Assembly (NCBI RefSeq): GCF_900105805.1
Contig: NZ_LT629788.1
Coordinates: 2,728,001 to 2,792,000 of the forward strand
Reading direction: 5' to 3'
DNA: 64,000 bases
Source of the DNA: Pseudomonas moraviensis
GTDB lineage: Bacteria; Pseudomonadota; Gammaproteobacteria; Pseudomonadales; Pseudomonadaceae
Made by a program: the position numbers and the translations under genes. Below, piece by piece: positions 38,389 to 46,464 of the stretch; position 1 is the first letter of the stretch; every line of letters begins with the position of its first letter. Under the pieces are notes generated by a model. It ran no database searches. It was not told the DNA's origin and was given only the letters and a program-made list of their open reading frames with translations.

Positions 38389-39393
38389 ATGGACGAATCG
38401 TCAATGCTCGTCTTACCCGAAGCGGAAAAGGCGCCGTGGGCCGTGCCCGCCCTGTATGGACTGGCACCCTTTCGCAACGACGCCGCGCTGGCGGCTGCGG
38501 TGGATGATCGGCTGATGCCGTGGATCGAGCAGGTGGGGATTTTTCCGGGGCGGCACGACAAGGTCCGCGCCATGGCTTTCGGGCGCTTCGCCATGCTGTG
38601 TCATACCGACACCGATGAGCCCGATCGGCTGTTGCTGGCGGCGCAATGTTTCGCCGCGCTGTTTGCCGTGGACGATTACTATTGCGACGACGAGCGAACC
38701 GGGTCTGAGCCGAGAATGGTCGGGCCGCGCCTCTCTCTGGCGCTGGCAGCCCTGGAGCCGGTTCACTTGAGCGAACGATTTCGCCCGGAGCTTGAGCAGG
38801 CATTGAACAGTGATCAGGTGTTGGTCGCCCTGCGTGCCTGGCTGGCGCGGGTCGAGGCATTCGCGACAGCGGCGCAGGTTGCCCGCGTGCGCCATGAAAT
38901 CATTGCCATGTTCGTCACCATGACCGCCGAAGCGGCTTGGCGTATCGAAGGAATCACGCCCGCGCTCTGGGAATATCTGGCTCAACGGCAGGTCAACAGT
39001 TTCCTGCCGTGCCTGGCGCTGATCGACATCATTGGCGGGTATGAATTGCCCGCCAACGTCTACAGTTCATCCGCGGTGAGGCGCGTCACGACGCTGGCCG
39101 CCAGCGCCACGATGATTGTCAATGACCTGTTTTCCGCGCTGAAGGAACAGCAGGCGGGTATCGGCGATTTCAACCTGCCCTTGTTGCTGATCCGCGAACA
39201 GGGCTGCTCGCCCGCGCAGGCGATGGCACAAAGTGCTGCCGTTCACGATGAAATCATGCATCTGTATGAGTCGGCAGAACGAGCATTGTTGCCGCACGCC
39301 TCGCCGCGACTCAAACGCTACCTGCGCGGAATCAAGAGCTGGTTGGCCGGCAACGTCGAATGGCATCGCAGCAGTGGCCGCTATCAGGTCTGA
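38389..39393 (+). CDS. Class I terpene synthase, 2-methylisoborneol/2-methylenebornane type
   Basis: 334 residues from the ATG at 38389, chosen because CAGGAG precedes it by 7 bases. The two metal-binding motifs of class I terpene cyclases are present: DDYYCDDE at 95-102 and NDLFSALKE at 245-253, plus a C-terminal RY (331-332). The first motif resembles 2-methylisoborneol synthases, and P. fluorescens Pf0-1 encodes a characterised 2-methylenebornane synthase. Those enzymes use 2-methyl-GPP made by a partner methyltransferase, which is not next to this gene, so the substrate may be GPP or another prenyl diphosphate. It probably makes a volatile terpene. Confidence 0.82.
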   Translation: MDESSMLVLPEAEKAPWAVPALYGLAPFRNDAALAAAVDDRLMPWIEQVGIFPGRHDKVRAMAFGRFAMLCHTDTDEPDRLLLAAQCFAALFAVDDYYCDDERTGSEPRMVGPRLSLALAALEPVHLSERFRPELEQALNSDQVLVALRAWLARVEAFATAAQVARVRHEIIAMFVTMTAEAAWRIEGITPALWEYLAQRQVNSFLPCLALIDIIGGYELPANVYSSSAVRRVTTLAASATMIVNDLFSALKEQQAGIGDFNLPLLLIREQGCSPAQAMAQSAAVHDEIMHLYESAERALLPHASPRLKRYLRGIKSWLAGNVEWHRSSGRYQV

Positions 39394-39483
39394 CGCTGGC
39401 GAACTTTTCATGGTTGCAGATGAACTCTCGCCGCCGGCCATCAGTCAGCTACTTAAGTCTCTGGAACCAAGGCGTGAATCGTC

Positions 39484-40284
39484 ATGCAGATCTCCCTCGC
39501 TCATCAGGTGGCACTGGTCACCGGCGCCAGCTCCGGCATCGGCCATGGCGCCGCGAAAGCACTCGCCGCGGCCGGCGCTGCGGTCGTGATCAACTACAAC
39601 AGCAGCGCCGGCCCCGCTGAAGAACTGGCCGCGCAAATCAACGCCAAGGGCGGTAAAGCACTGGCCATCGGTGCCGACGTCTCGAAAGAGGACGAGGTCG
39701 AACGGCTGTTCAAAGAGACCGTCGACGCGTTCGGTTCGCTGGACATTCTGGTGGCCAATTCCGGCCTGCAAAAAGACGCTGCCGCCGTGGACATGACGCT
39801 CGACGACTGGAATACGGTGATCGGCGTCAACCTCACCGGGCAGTTCCTTTGCGCGCGTGCAGCGTTGCGGATTTTCCAGCGTCAGGGCGTGCGCGAAGGC
39901 GTGTCGCGCGCGGCGGGCAAGATCATTCACATGAGCTCGGTGCACCAGCGCATTCCATGGGCCGGGCATGTCAATTATGCGGCGTCCAAGGGCGGCGTCG
40001 ATCAATTGATGCAGAGCCTCGCCCAGGAAGTCAGCCACCAGCGCATCCGCATCAACAGCATCGCGCCCGGTGCGATCAGCACTGCGATCAACGCTGACGC
40101 CACCGCAGGCGAAGCCGGCAAAAAGCTTCTCGAACTGATTCCCTACGGACGCATTGGTGACGTCGAGGACGTTGCCAATGCAGTGGTCTTCCTCGCTTCC
40201 GACCTGTCCGATTACATCGTCGGCACCACCCTGTTCATCGATGGCGGGATGAGCCTCTATCCGGAGTTTCGTGGCAATGGCTGA
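39484..40284 (+). CDS. Short-chain dehydrogenase, glucose 1-dehydrogenase type
   Basis: 266 residues of the classical SDR family. The cofactor motif is TGASSGIGHG (about 14-23), the active-site serine lies in HMSSVHQ, and the YAASK motif lies near residue 167; the C-terminal IDGGMSLYP is typical of glucose 1-dehydrogenase-like members. It is cytoplasmic and NAD(P)-dependent. Its last 14 bases overlap the start of the GH15 gene, so the two are translationally linked and probably act together in sugar metabolism. Confidence 0.88.
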   Translation: MQISLAHQVALVTGASSGIGHGAAKALAAAGAAVVINYNSSAGPAEELAAQINAKGGKALAIGADVSKEDEVERLFKETVDAFGSLDILVANSGLQKDAAAVDMTLDDWNTVIGVNLTGQFLCARAALRIFQRQGVREGVSRAAGKIIHMSSVHQRIPWAGHVNYAASKGGVDQLMQSLAQEVSHQRIRINSIAPGAISTAINADATAGEAGKKLLELIPYGRIGDVEDVANAVVFLASDLSDYIVGTTLFIDGGMSLYPEFRGNG

Positions 40285-42103
40285 GCCTGAAATGGAACAA
40301 CAGAGCGCCATCGGTGCTCACGGCATCATCGGCGACATGCGCAGCGCCGCGCTGGTCAATGACAAGGGCAGCGTGGATTTTTTCTGCTGGCCGGAGTTCG
40401 ACAGCCCGACGATTTTCTGCTCGCTGCTCGACACCCCAGAGGCAGGCATTTTCCAGCTCGCGCCGGACTTGCCGGACGCACGCCGGGAACAGATTTATCT
40501 GCCCGACACCAACGTCTTGCAGACCCGTTGGCTGAGCGAACACGCCGTGGTGGAGATTACCGATCTGCTGCCCATCGGTGACGATGTCGATTCCCTGCCG
40601 CTGCTGATGCGCCGGGTGCGAGTGGTCAGCGGCTCGGCGACGTTCAACCTGCGTTGCGCGGTACGTCACGACTACGGCCGCGCCGAAACCCGGGCGGAGA
40701 TGGACGAAAAAGACGTGACGTTCCACGCCACTGGTCAGCCGTCGCTACGCCTGGCTTCAGATCAAACCCTGCAGGTCGGCGCACAGGCAGCCGTCGCGCA
40801 ATTCACCCTCAAGCACAATGAAACCGCCGCGTTCATGCTCGGCGGCATTGATGATCCGCGTTTCACCGAGGGCGCTGCCGAGCTGTGCATGGAGCGCACA
40901 TTGAAATACTGGCGCGGCTGGATCGGCCAATCCAACTATCGCGGCCGGTGGCGGGAAATGGTCAATCGCTCCGCCCTTGCCCTGAAACTGCTGACCTCGC
41001 GCCGCCAAGGTGCGATCCTCGCCGCCGCCACCTTTGGCCTGCCGGAAACCCCCGGGGGCGAGCGCAACTGGGATTATCGCTACACGTGGATTCGCGATGC
41101 GTCGTTCACGGTTTATGCGTTCATGCGCCTGGGCTTCGTCGACGAGGCCAACCACTACATGCAATGGTTGCGCGGACGGGTCAGCGATTGCTGCGGCAAA
41201 CCGATGAAGCTCAACATCCTCTATGCCATCGACGGCCAGCAGGAGTTGCCGGAAACCGAACTCACGCACCTGGCCGGCCACGGCGGCGCGCGACCGGTGC
41301 GCATCGGCAACGGTGCCTACGAGCAGGTCCAGCTGGACATCTTCGGCGAACTGATGGACGCCGTGTATCTGGTCAACAAATACGGTGACGCGATTTCCCA
41401 TGAAGGCTGGCGGCACGTCGGCGAAGTGGTCGATCAGGTCTGTGAGAACTGGCAGACCGAGGATGTCGGCATCTGGGAGATGCGCGGTGAGACCCATCAT
41501 TTCCTGCACTCGCGGCTGATGTGCTGGGTGGCCCTGGACCGCGCAATCCGTCTGGCTTCCAAGCGTTCGCTGCCGGCGCCGTTCGCCCGTTGGGATCAGA
41601 CCCGGCAAGCGATCTACACCGACATCTGGGACAACTTCTGGGATGAAGAACGCGGGCATTTCGTTCAGTACAAGGGCGGCACCGCGCTGGACGGCTCGAT
41701 GCTGCTGATGCCGCTGGTGCGTTTCGTCAGCGCCAAGGACCCGCGCTGGCTCTCGACTCTGGAAGCGATCGAAAAAACCCTGGTGCGCGACGGCATGGTC
41801 TATCGCTATCGCAACGAAGACGCCAACATCGATGGCCTCAACGGCACCGAAGGCGCATTCGCTGCGTGCTCGTTCTGGTACGTCGAATGCCTCGCGCGCG
41901 CCGGGCAGGTGGAAAAAGCCCATCTGGAGTTCGAGCAGTTGCTGCGTTACGCCAACCCGCTGGGGCTGTACGCCGAAGAGTTCGACAGCCATGGCCGCCA
42001 TCTGGGTAACACGCCGCAAGCGCTGACGCATCTGGCGCTGATCAGTGCAGCGAGTTTTCTTGATCGCAAGTTGAGTGGCGAGAAGAGTTCCTGGCAGCCG
42101 TAA
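40271..42103 (+). CDS. Glycoside hydrolase family 15 protein (glucoamylase/trehalase-like)
   Basis: 610 residues with the bacterial GH15 architecture: an N-terminal beta-sandwich (about 1-215, starting IGDMRSAALV) and an (alpha/alpha)6 barrel with GERNWDYRYTWIRDASFT near residue 268 and DGLNGTEGAFAACSFW near 530. No signal peptide, so cytoplasmic. Family members release glucose from alpha-glucans or trehalose. It overlaps the SDR gene by 14 bp, and that pairing suggests glucose released here may be oxidised by the neighbour. A weak stem-loop follows at 42114-42132. Confidence 0.88.
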   Translation: MAMAEPEMEQQSAIGAHGIIGDMRSAALVNDKGSVDFFCWPEFDSPTIFCSLLDTPEAGIFQLAPDLPDARREQIYLPDTNVLQTRWLSEHAVVEITDLLPIGDDVDSLPLLMRRVRVVSGSATFNLRCAVRHDYGRAETRAEMDEKDVTFHATGQPSLRLASDQTLQVGAQAAVAQFTLKHNETAAFMLGGIDDPRFTEGAAELCMERTLKYWRGWIGQSNYRGRWREMVNRSALALKLLTSRRQGAILAAATFGLPETPGGERNWDYRYTWIRDASFTVYAFMRLGFVDEANHYMQWLRGRVSDCCGKPMKLNILYAIDGQQELPETELTHLAGHGGARPVRIGNGAYEQVQLDIFGELMDAVYLVNKYGDAISHEGWRHVGEVVDQVCENWQTEDVGIWEMRGETHHFLHSRLMCWVALDRAIRLASKRSLPAPFARWDQTRQAIYTDIWDNFWDEERGHFVQYKGGTALDGSMLLMPLVRFVSAKDPRWLSTLEAIEKTLVRDGMVYRYRNEDANIDGLNGTEGAFAACSFWYVECLARAGQVEKAHLEFEQLLRYANPLGLYAEEFDSHGRHLGNTPQALTHLALISAASFLDRKLSGEKSSWQP

Positions 42104-42190
42104 TTGACACCAGGGGCTGTAGGAAACAGCCCTGATCAACGCCGATTTTTGGAATTGACGCCACGCAAACAGGCAGCTGCTCCCAGCCTC

Positions 42191-42323
42191 TGTGGCGAGG
42201 GAGCTTGCTCCCGCCGGGTCGCGAAGCGCACCCGTCACTTGACTGCCCACTGACTGAAAGCCCCCGCAGCCACTGGCTTTGCGCCTGCTGCGCAGCCGAG
42301 CGGGTGCAAGCTCCCTCGCCACA
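42191..42323. repeat. REPIN-like pair of inverted REP sequences
   Basis: TGTGGCGAGGGAGCTTGCTC at 42191 and its inverse GCAAGCTCCCTCGCCACA at 42306-42323 flank about 90 bp. Together with 42324-42496, where I see nothing, it fills the gap between the GH15 gene and the next CDS. Confidence 0.8.
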
Positions 42324-42496
42324 GTTTCAAGCGTGGGCCGCTGCCGTGTTGGTTAAACAGAGGCTACGCAGACCTACCCGGCAACGTACGCTTACACGCC
42401 GAAATACCTTGTTGCCAGCCGTTACATCCACACCTACCATCCAACGCAACGGGCACAGCGGAGCTGTCCAACCACCCCCGAATTCAAGGAACCGGA

Positions 42497-42886
42497 ATGC
42501 CTCACCATGTCCAGCGCAGCATCGACTCCCCTCTTCGCACCGGACTGAGCCGCACCCAGCTCTGGGAAGCCGCCGACAAAGGCCTGATCAAATGCTGGGA
42601 AATCGGCCGCCAGCGCGCCGAACGCTTTCCCGAACTCGCCCAGCGCTGTCTGGCCGGTGAATTGCCGGTACTTGGCTGGAAGGGTGGCGTCAGTCGCAGC
42701 CTGAAGAAAAACGAGAAATATGGCTCCCTGAAATACCTGGCGCAGTGGCAGGGTGTGCGCGGTGAGGATCTGGATATTGATCTGGCGCAGGAGCGTGCGC
42801 TGACATGCTCACGGACGAAGATGAAGGTGACGTTTACGCCGGATCGGACCAAGTATTTCAATCAGGTGGCGGAAGTTGAGGTTTGA
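42497..42886 (+). CDS. Hypothetical protein
   Basis: 129 residues, basic, with no signal peptide or membrane segment. The N-terminal half contains a helical stretch (TQLWEAADKGLIKCWEIGRQ) that could be helix-turn-helix-like, but I recognise no family. It is preceded by AAGGAACCGGA, an acceptable ribosome site. Codon use is less biased than in the neighbours. The function is unknown. Confidence 0.5.
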   Translation: MPHHVQRSIDSPLRTGLSRTQLWEAADKGLIKCWEIGRQRAERFPELAQRCLAGELPVLGWKGGVSRSLKKNEKYGSLKYLAQWQGVRGEDLDIDLAQERALTCSRTKMKVTFTPDRTKYFNQVAEVEV

Positions 42887-42934
42887 ACGGTCACGAATAT
42901 CTGAGGTTAGCAATCCACCTTTTCAGGCTTTTAT

Positions 42935-43453
42935 ATGACTTCAACATCTGTAGATAAACTCGCACTTGCGGTTGCTTTGCTGGCGCTGGGTGCAACGTTT
43001 TGGCAAGCGCAAGCGCAAATCAAACATAACCATGTCTCGGTAGAGCCTCGTATAACTTCGTATTTCTCCAACAACGGAAATAAAGATCAGTGGGGTATTT
43101 ACGCGTTCAATAACGGCATGGGCAACGCTTTTGTAGAAAGCGTCAAGGTTTACGTAGACGGACAACCGGTCCCTGATCATCAGTATGGACAGTTCTTTTC
43201 TGCCGTGACTGCGCTGGGACTCAACCCGCTGTGTTTTCTTGTTGGTGGCCCACGCCCAAACGATGCCTTTACAGTCAATAGCGAAGAGCGCCTCATCGAA
43301 GCCAATCCAAAAGCCCCAGAGGTCTGTGCATTGAATAAGTTGCTTCTGCAGGCGTACGCTAGCGAACGCATCGATTATGAATTGATCGTCAAGTCTATTT
43401 ATGGCGATCGGTTCAAATACCGCTATTCAAAAAACGCACAGGTCGCACTCTAA
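42935..43453 (+). CDS. Hypothetical membrane-anchored protein
   Basis: 172 residues with one N-terminal hydrophobic helix (about 8-26, LALAVALLALGATFW) and a periplasmic remainder. No known domain recognised. GC content is clearly lower than in flanking genes, suggesting acquisition, and the gene lies between a repeat-rich gap and the GlxA regulator. Confidence 0.6.
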   Translation: MTSTSVDKLALAVALLALGATFWQAQAQIKHNHVSVEPRITSYFSNNGNKDQWGIYAFNNGMGNAFVESVKVYVDGQPVPDHQYGQFFSAVTALGLNPLCFLVGGPRPNDAFTVNSEERLIEANPKAPEVCALNKLLLQAYASERIDYELIVKSIYGDRFKYRYSKNAQVAL

Positions 43454-43477
43454 AGCTCCATCCGCTCCACTCAGCAA

Positions 43478-44461
43478 TCACGGCAATACTGGATCTGCTG
43501 CAACGCTGACCGAAAACCGCTCCCGATAAGCCTGCGGCGTCACGCCAATAGCCCGCAGAAAACTGCGCCGCAGTGTCTCTTCGCTGCCAAACCCGCAATT
43601 GGCCGCGATGCGTTTGACCGGCAGGCCGGTATCGCTGAGCAGTCGCCGGGCGGTTTCGACGCGGATCAATTCGATCGCCCGCGCCGGGGTCTGGCCGGTG
43701 TCGGCGCGGTAGTGGCGGATGAAGCTGCGTTCGCTCATGCCGGCCTGTTCGGCGAGGGTCGGGATGCCGAGATCACAGGTCAGGTTCTCGGCGATCCAGG
43801 CGTGCAGTTCATCGAAGCGGTTGCCCTGTTGTTGCAGCGACAGCGTCACACTGAATTGCGACTGCCCGCCCGGGCGTTTGAGGAACACCACTAAATGCCG
43901 GGCCACGTCGAGGGCAATGTCGCGACCGAGGTCTTCTTCGACCATCGCCAGCGCCAGATCGATACCCGCCGTGACCCCGGCGGAAGTCCACACCGGGCCG
44001 TCGTTGATGAAAATCGGGTTGGCTTCCACACGCAGATTCGGATGTTGCTCGGCCAATTGTTCGCAGCGGGTCCAGTGCGTGACCACGCGGCGGCCGTCGA
44101 GCCAGCCGCTGGCCGCGAGCAGAAAGGCCCCGGTGCACACCGAAGCAACGCGCCGGCAGCCGTGCGCATGTTCGCGCACCCAGTCGACCAGTTGCCGATC
44201 TTCCGATGCCGCATAAATGCCCCAGCCACCGGCGATGATCAATGTGTCGCTGGGCGTTTGCGGCAACGGTTCGGCGAGCACCGCCAACCCCGCCGACGAC
44301 AGCACCGCCCCGCCACCGCTGGCGATCACGCTCGGCGCGTAGGGCGTCGGCAACCCGCGCTGGCGGGCGAGATCATTGGCCGAGGCAAACACCTGCAACG
44401 GCCCGGTGACATCAAGAATCTGCATGTTGGCAAACGCGAGGACGTGAATGGCTTTGGACAT
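43478..44461 (-). CDS. GlxA-family transcriptional regulator (DJ-1/PfpI plus AraC domains)
   Basis: 327 residues: an N-terminal DJ-1/PfpI-like amidotransferase fold (about 1-190) with the nucleophile-elbow cysteine in SVCTGAF, then an AraC-type double helix-turn-helix (about 215-315, ending GVTPQAYRERF). Such regulators usually control a divergent catabolic gene. Here the divergent neighbour, 89 bp away, encodes an isonitrile hydratase that shares the same DJ-1 fold, so it is the probable target. Confidence 0.9.
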   Translation of the reverse strand: MSKAIHVLAFANMQILDVTGPLQVFASANDLARQRGLPTPYAPSVIASGGGAVLSSAGLAVLAEPLPQTPSDTLIIAGGWGIYAASEDRQLVDWVREHAHGCRRVASVCTGAFLLAASGWLDGRRVVTHWTRCEQLAEQHPNLRVEANPIFINDGPVWTSAGVTAGIDLALAMVEEDLGRDIALDVARHLVVFLKRPGGQSQFSVTLSLQQQGNRFDELHAWIAENLTCDLGIPTLAEQAGMSERSFIRHYRADTGQTPARAIELIRVETARRLLSDTGLPVKRIAANCGFGSEETLRRSFLRAIGVTPQAYRERFSVSVAADPVLP

Positions 44462-44497
44462 TTGGCGTGATTCGTGGGGTGATTGGCGTATGCGCCA
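44462..44497. promoter_or_regulatory. Candidate operator between glxA-type regulator and isonitrile hydratase
   Basis: TTGGCGT occurs at 44462 and again at 44483, 21 bp apart (two helical turns), as expected for paired AraC-family half-sites. The second copy is part of the palindrome TGGCG-TATG-CGCCA (44484-44497). Confidence 0.4.
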
Positions 44498-44550
44498 GAA
44501 CCTACGCGCCTACAGTGAAGTCGTCCACTTCTTTCAACGGAGCAAGAACG

Positions 44551-45237
44551 ATGACGCTGCAGATCGGTTTTCTGTTATTCCCGCAGGTTCAGCAACTCGA
44601 CCTGACCGGCCCTTACGACGTGCTCGCCTCGCTGCCCGACGTGCAGGTGCATCTGGTCTGGAAGGACCTGATGCCGGTGACGTCCAGCACCGGCCTGCTG
44701 CTGAAACCGACCACGACCTTCGACGACTGCCCGGATCTCGATGTGATCTGCGTGCCCGGCGGTGGCGGCGTCGGGCCGTTGATGGAAGACCAGCAGACGC
44801 TGGATTTCATCAAGCGCCAGGCCGCCCAGGCAGGTTATGTGACCTCGGTGTGCACCGGCTCGCTGGTACTTGGCGCGGCGGGTCTGCTGCAAGGCAAACG
44901 CGCGACCACCCATTGGGCGTATCACGAGTTGCTGCCGAAGCTGGGGGCGATTGCGGTGAAGGATCGGGTGGTGCGCGACGGCAATCTGTTTACCGGTGGC
45001 GGGATCACCGCCGGGATCGATTTTGCCTTGGTATTGGCCGCTGAATTGGTTGATGCGGATACCGCGCAGCTGGTGCAGTTGCAGCTGGAATACGCCCCGG
45101 CGCCGCCGTTCAATGCCGGCAGCCCGGACGTGGCACCGAGTGCAGTTGTCGACGAAGCACGGTTGCGCGCGGCGCCTTCGTTCAAGCTGCGTACCGAGAT
45201 TACCGAGCGCGCGGCGGCCAACCTGAATCTGCGCTGA
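44551..45237 (+). CDS. inhA: Isonitrile hydratase (DJ-1/PfpI family)
   Basis: 228 residues from the ATG at 44551, chosen over upstream in-frame starts because GGAG precedes it. The sequence closely resembles the characterised Pseudomonas putida isonitrile hydratase InhA over its full length, including the catalytic Cys101 in SVCTGS and the family hallmark TGGGITAGIDFAL. It hydrates isonitriles to N-substituted formamides in the cytoplasm. It is divergent from the GlxA-type regulator. Confidence 0.88.
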   Translation: MTLQIGFLLFPQVQQLDLTGPYDVLASLPDVQVHLVWKDLMPVTSSTGLLLKPTTTFDDCPDLDVICVPGGGGVGPLMEDQQTLDFIKRQAAQAGYVTSVCTGSLVLGAAGLLQGKRATTHWAYHELLPKLGAIAVKDRVVRDGNLFTGGGITAGIDFALVLAAELVDADTAQLVQLQLEYAPAPPFNAGSPDVAPSAVVDEARLRAAPSFKLRTEITERAAANLNLR

Positions 45238-45260
45238 TCTGCAGCCGAATGCAAAACCCT

Positions 45261-45350
45261 TGTAGGAGTGAGCCTGCTCGCGATAGCGGTCGATCAGCCA
45301 ACATCTGCGCGGAATGACACACCGCTATCGCGAGCAGGCTCACTCCTACA
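45261..45350. repeat. REPIN with perfect 30-bp inverted arms
   Basis: 45261-45290 (TGTAGGAGTGAGCCTGCTCG...) is exactly inverted at 45321-45350. This is the common P. fluorescens-group REP family with core GAGCCTGCTCGCGA. Confidence 0.9.
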
Positions 45351-45378
45351 GGGGATCCGGGGTTTGCCGTGATGTCTG

Positions 45379-45469
45379 ATCGTTCCCATGCTCTGCGTGG
45401 GAATGCAGCCGGGGACGCTCCGCGTCCCACAGCCTCAAGATCGCAGCCTTCGGCAGCTCCTACAGGTCG
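45379..45469. repeat. Two further short intergenic repeats
   Basis: TTCCCATGCTCTGCGTGGGAATGC and GGGACGCTCCGCGTCCC hairpins (45384-45431) are followed by a single REP core AAGATCGCAGCCTTCGGCAG at 45439, the same core as the palindrome at 49417-49484. These and the preceding REPIN fill the 333-bp gap before the CPBP gene. Confidence 0.65.
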
Positions 45470-45570
45470 GTGTGAAATTATCAGCGGCGGTTTTCTCGCT
45501 GCCCTTCACTTGTCCCCACCCCCTCGCCCGTGTAGAAAGCCCCTTCCAGAATTTCGCACAAGGACTTTCG

Positions 45571-46362
45571 ATGAAGGCGCTGCCCTGGCTCTATCTTGCG
45601 CTGCTCGGCCTCGGTTACGGACTGGCCCTGAGCTACGGCCAACCCGGTTGGCTGGCATTGATCTCCGTGGGGCTTTTGCTGTTCGCCGCGTTCGCCGTGC
45701 GCCAGCAACAGGTGCCGGTCGCGCGCTGGCTCGGCCACGGCCTGTTTGTCGTCCTGGCCCTGGCATTGGCGCTGCACTGGCTGCCGGGTTTCGCCAACGG
45801 CCGCGCGATCAATCCACAACGTTTCACTGAAAACGCCGTGCCGTTCGCGATGTACCTCAACCTCGACAAACCGCTGGTGGGTTTCTGGCTGCTGCTGGTG
45901 TGCCCGTGGATCGTTGCGCGGCGGTCGTTGCGACTGACGGTCTACGCCACCGCCCTCGCCCTGACGCTGTGCGCGATTCTCGCCCTCGGCGGTGCGCTGC
46001 TGCTCGGCGTGATTGCCTGGGCGCCAAAGTGGCCGGATCAGGCCTGGCTCTGGGTGCTGAACAATCTGCTGCTGGTGACGCTGGTCGAGGAAGCGCTGTT
46101 TCGCGGCTATATACAGGGCGGACTCAGCCGTCGTCTCAAGCACTTGCCGTATGGCGACAACCTCGCGCTGCTGTCGGCCTCGCTGCTCTTCGGTCTGGTG
46201 CATGCCGGCGCCGGCTGGACCTGGGTGTTGCTGGCGGGACTGGCCGGGGTCGGCTATGGTCTGGCCTACCGTTTCGGCGGACTGGGCGCGGCGATCGCCA
46301 CGCATTTCGGCCTGAACCTGTTGCACTTCGGCCTGTTCACCTATCCGATGCTGGCCAGTTGA
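45571..46362 (+). CDS. CPBP-family intramembrane metalloprotease
   Basis: 263 residues from the ATG at 45571 (AAGGA 5 bases upstream; in-frame upstream codons lie in repeats). It is mainly hydrophobic with about eight membrane segments. The CPBP/Abi signature is intact: LVEEALFRGY near residue 170, FGLVHAG near 211 and the third motif GAAIATHFGLNLLHF near 240, supplying the glutamate, histidine and asparagine/histidine ligands. It acts in the inner membrane; substrate unknown. Confidence 0.85.
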   Translation: MKALPWLYLALLGLGYGLALSYGQPGWLALISVGLLLFAAFAVRQQQVPVARWLGHGLFVVLALALALHWLPGFANGRAINPQRFTENAVPFAMYLNLDKPLVGFWLLLVCPWIVARRSLRLTVYATALALTLCAILALGGALLLGVIAWAPKWPDQAWLWVLNNLLLVTLVEEALFRGYIQGGLSRRLKHLPYGDNLALLSASLLFGLVHAGAGWTWVLLAGLAGVGYGLAYRFGGLGAAIATHFGLNLLHFGLFTYPMLAS

Positions 46363-46408
46363 CGCAAGCGCCGTTTTGCGACGCCGTACGTAATTCTGAA
46401 AAAAAACT

Positions 46409-46435
46409 TCAATAAAAACCTGTCAGCGCCGACAA
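46409..46435 (+). promoter_or_regulatory. FliA (sigma-28) type promoter upstream of the chemoreceptor
   Basis: TCAA (46409-46412), 15 bases, GCCGACAA (46428-46435) matches the Pseudomonas flagellar sigma pattern TCAAG-N12/13-GCCGATA with one change. It ends 29 bp before the chemoreceptor ATG. Confidence 0.55.
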
Positions 46436-46464
46436 CCTTTCAAAGCCTTGCGGATTGAAAAACC

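Noticed and set aside
45388..45570. Longer N-terminus for the CPBP protease
   Set aside because: The extra residues come from REP-type intergenic repeat sequence; the ATG at 45571 has a good ribosome site and begins the first membrane helix.
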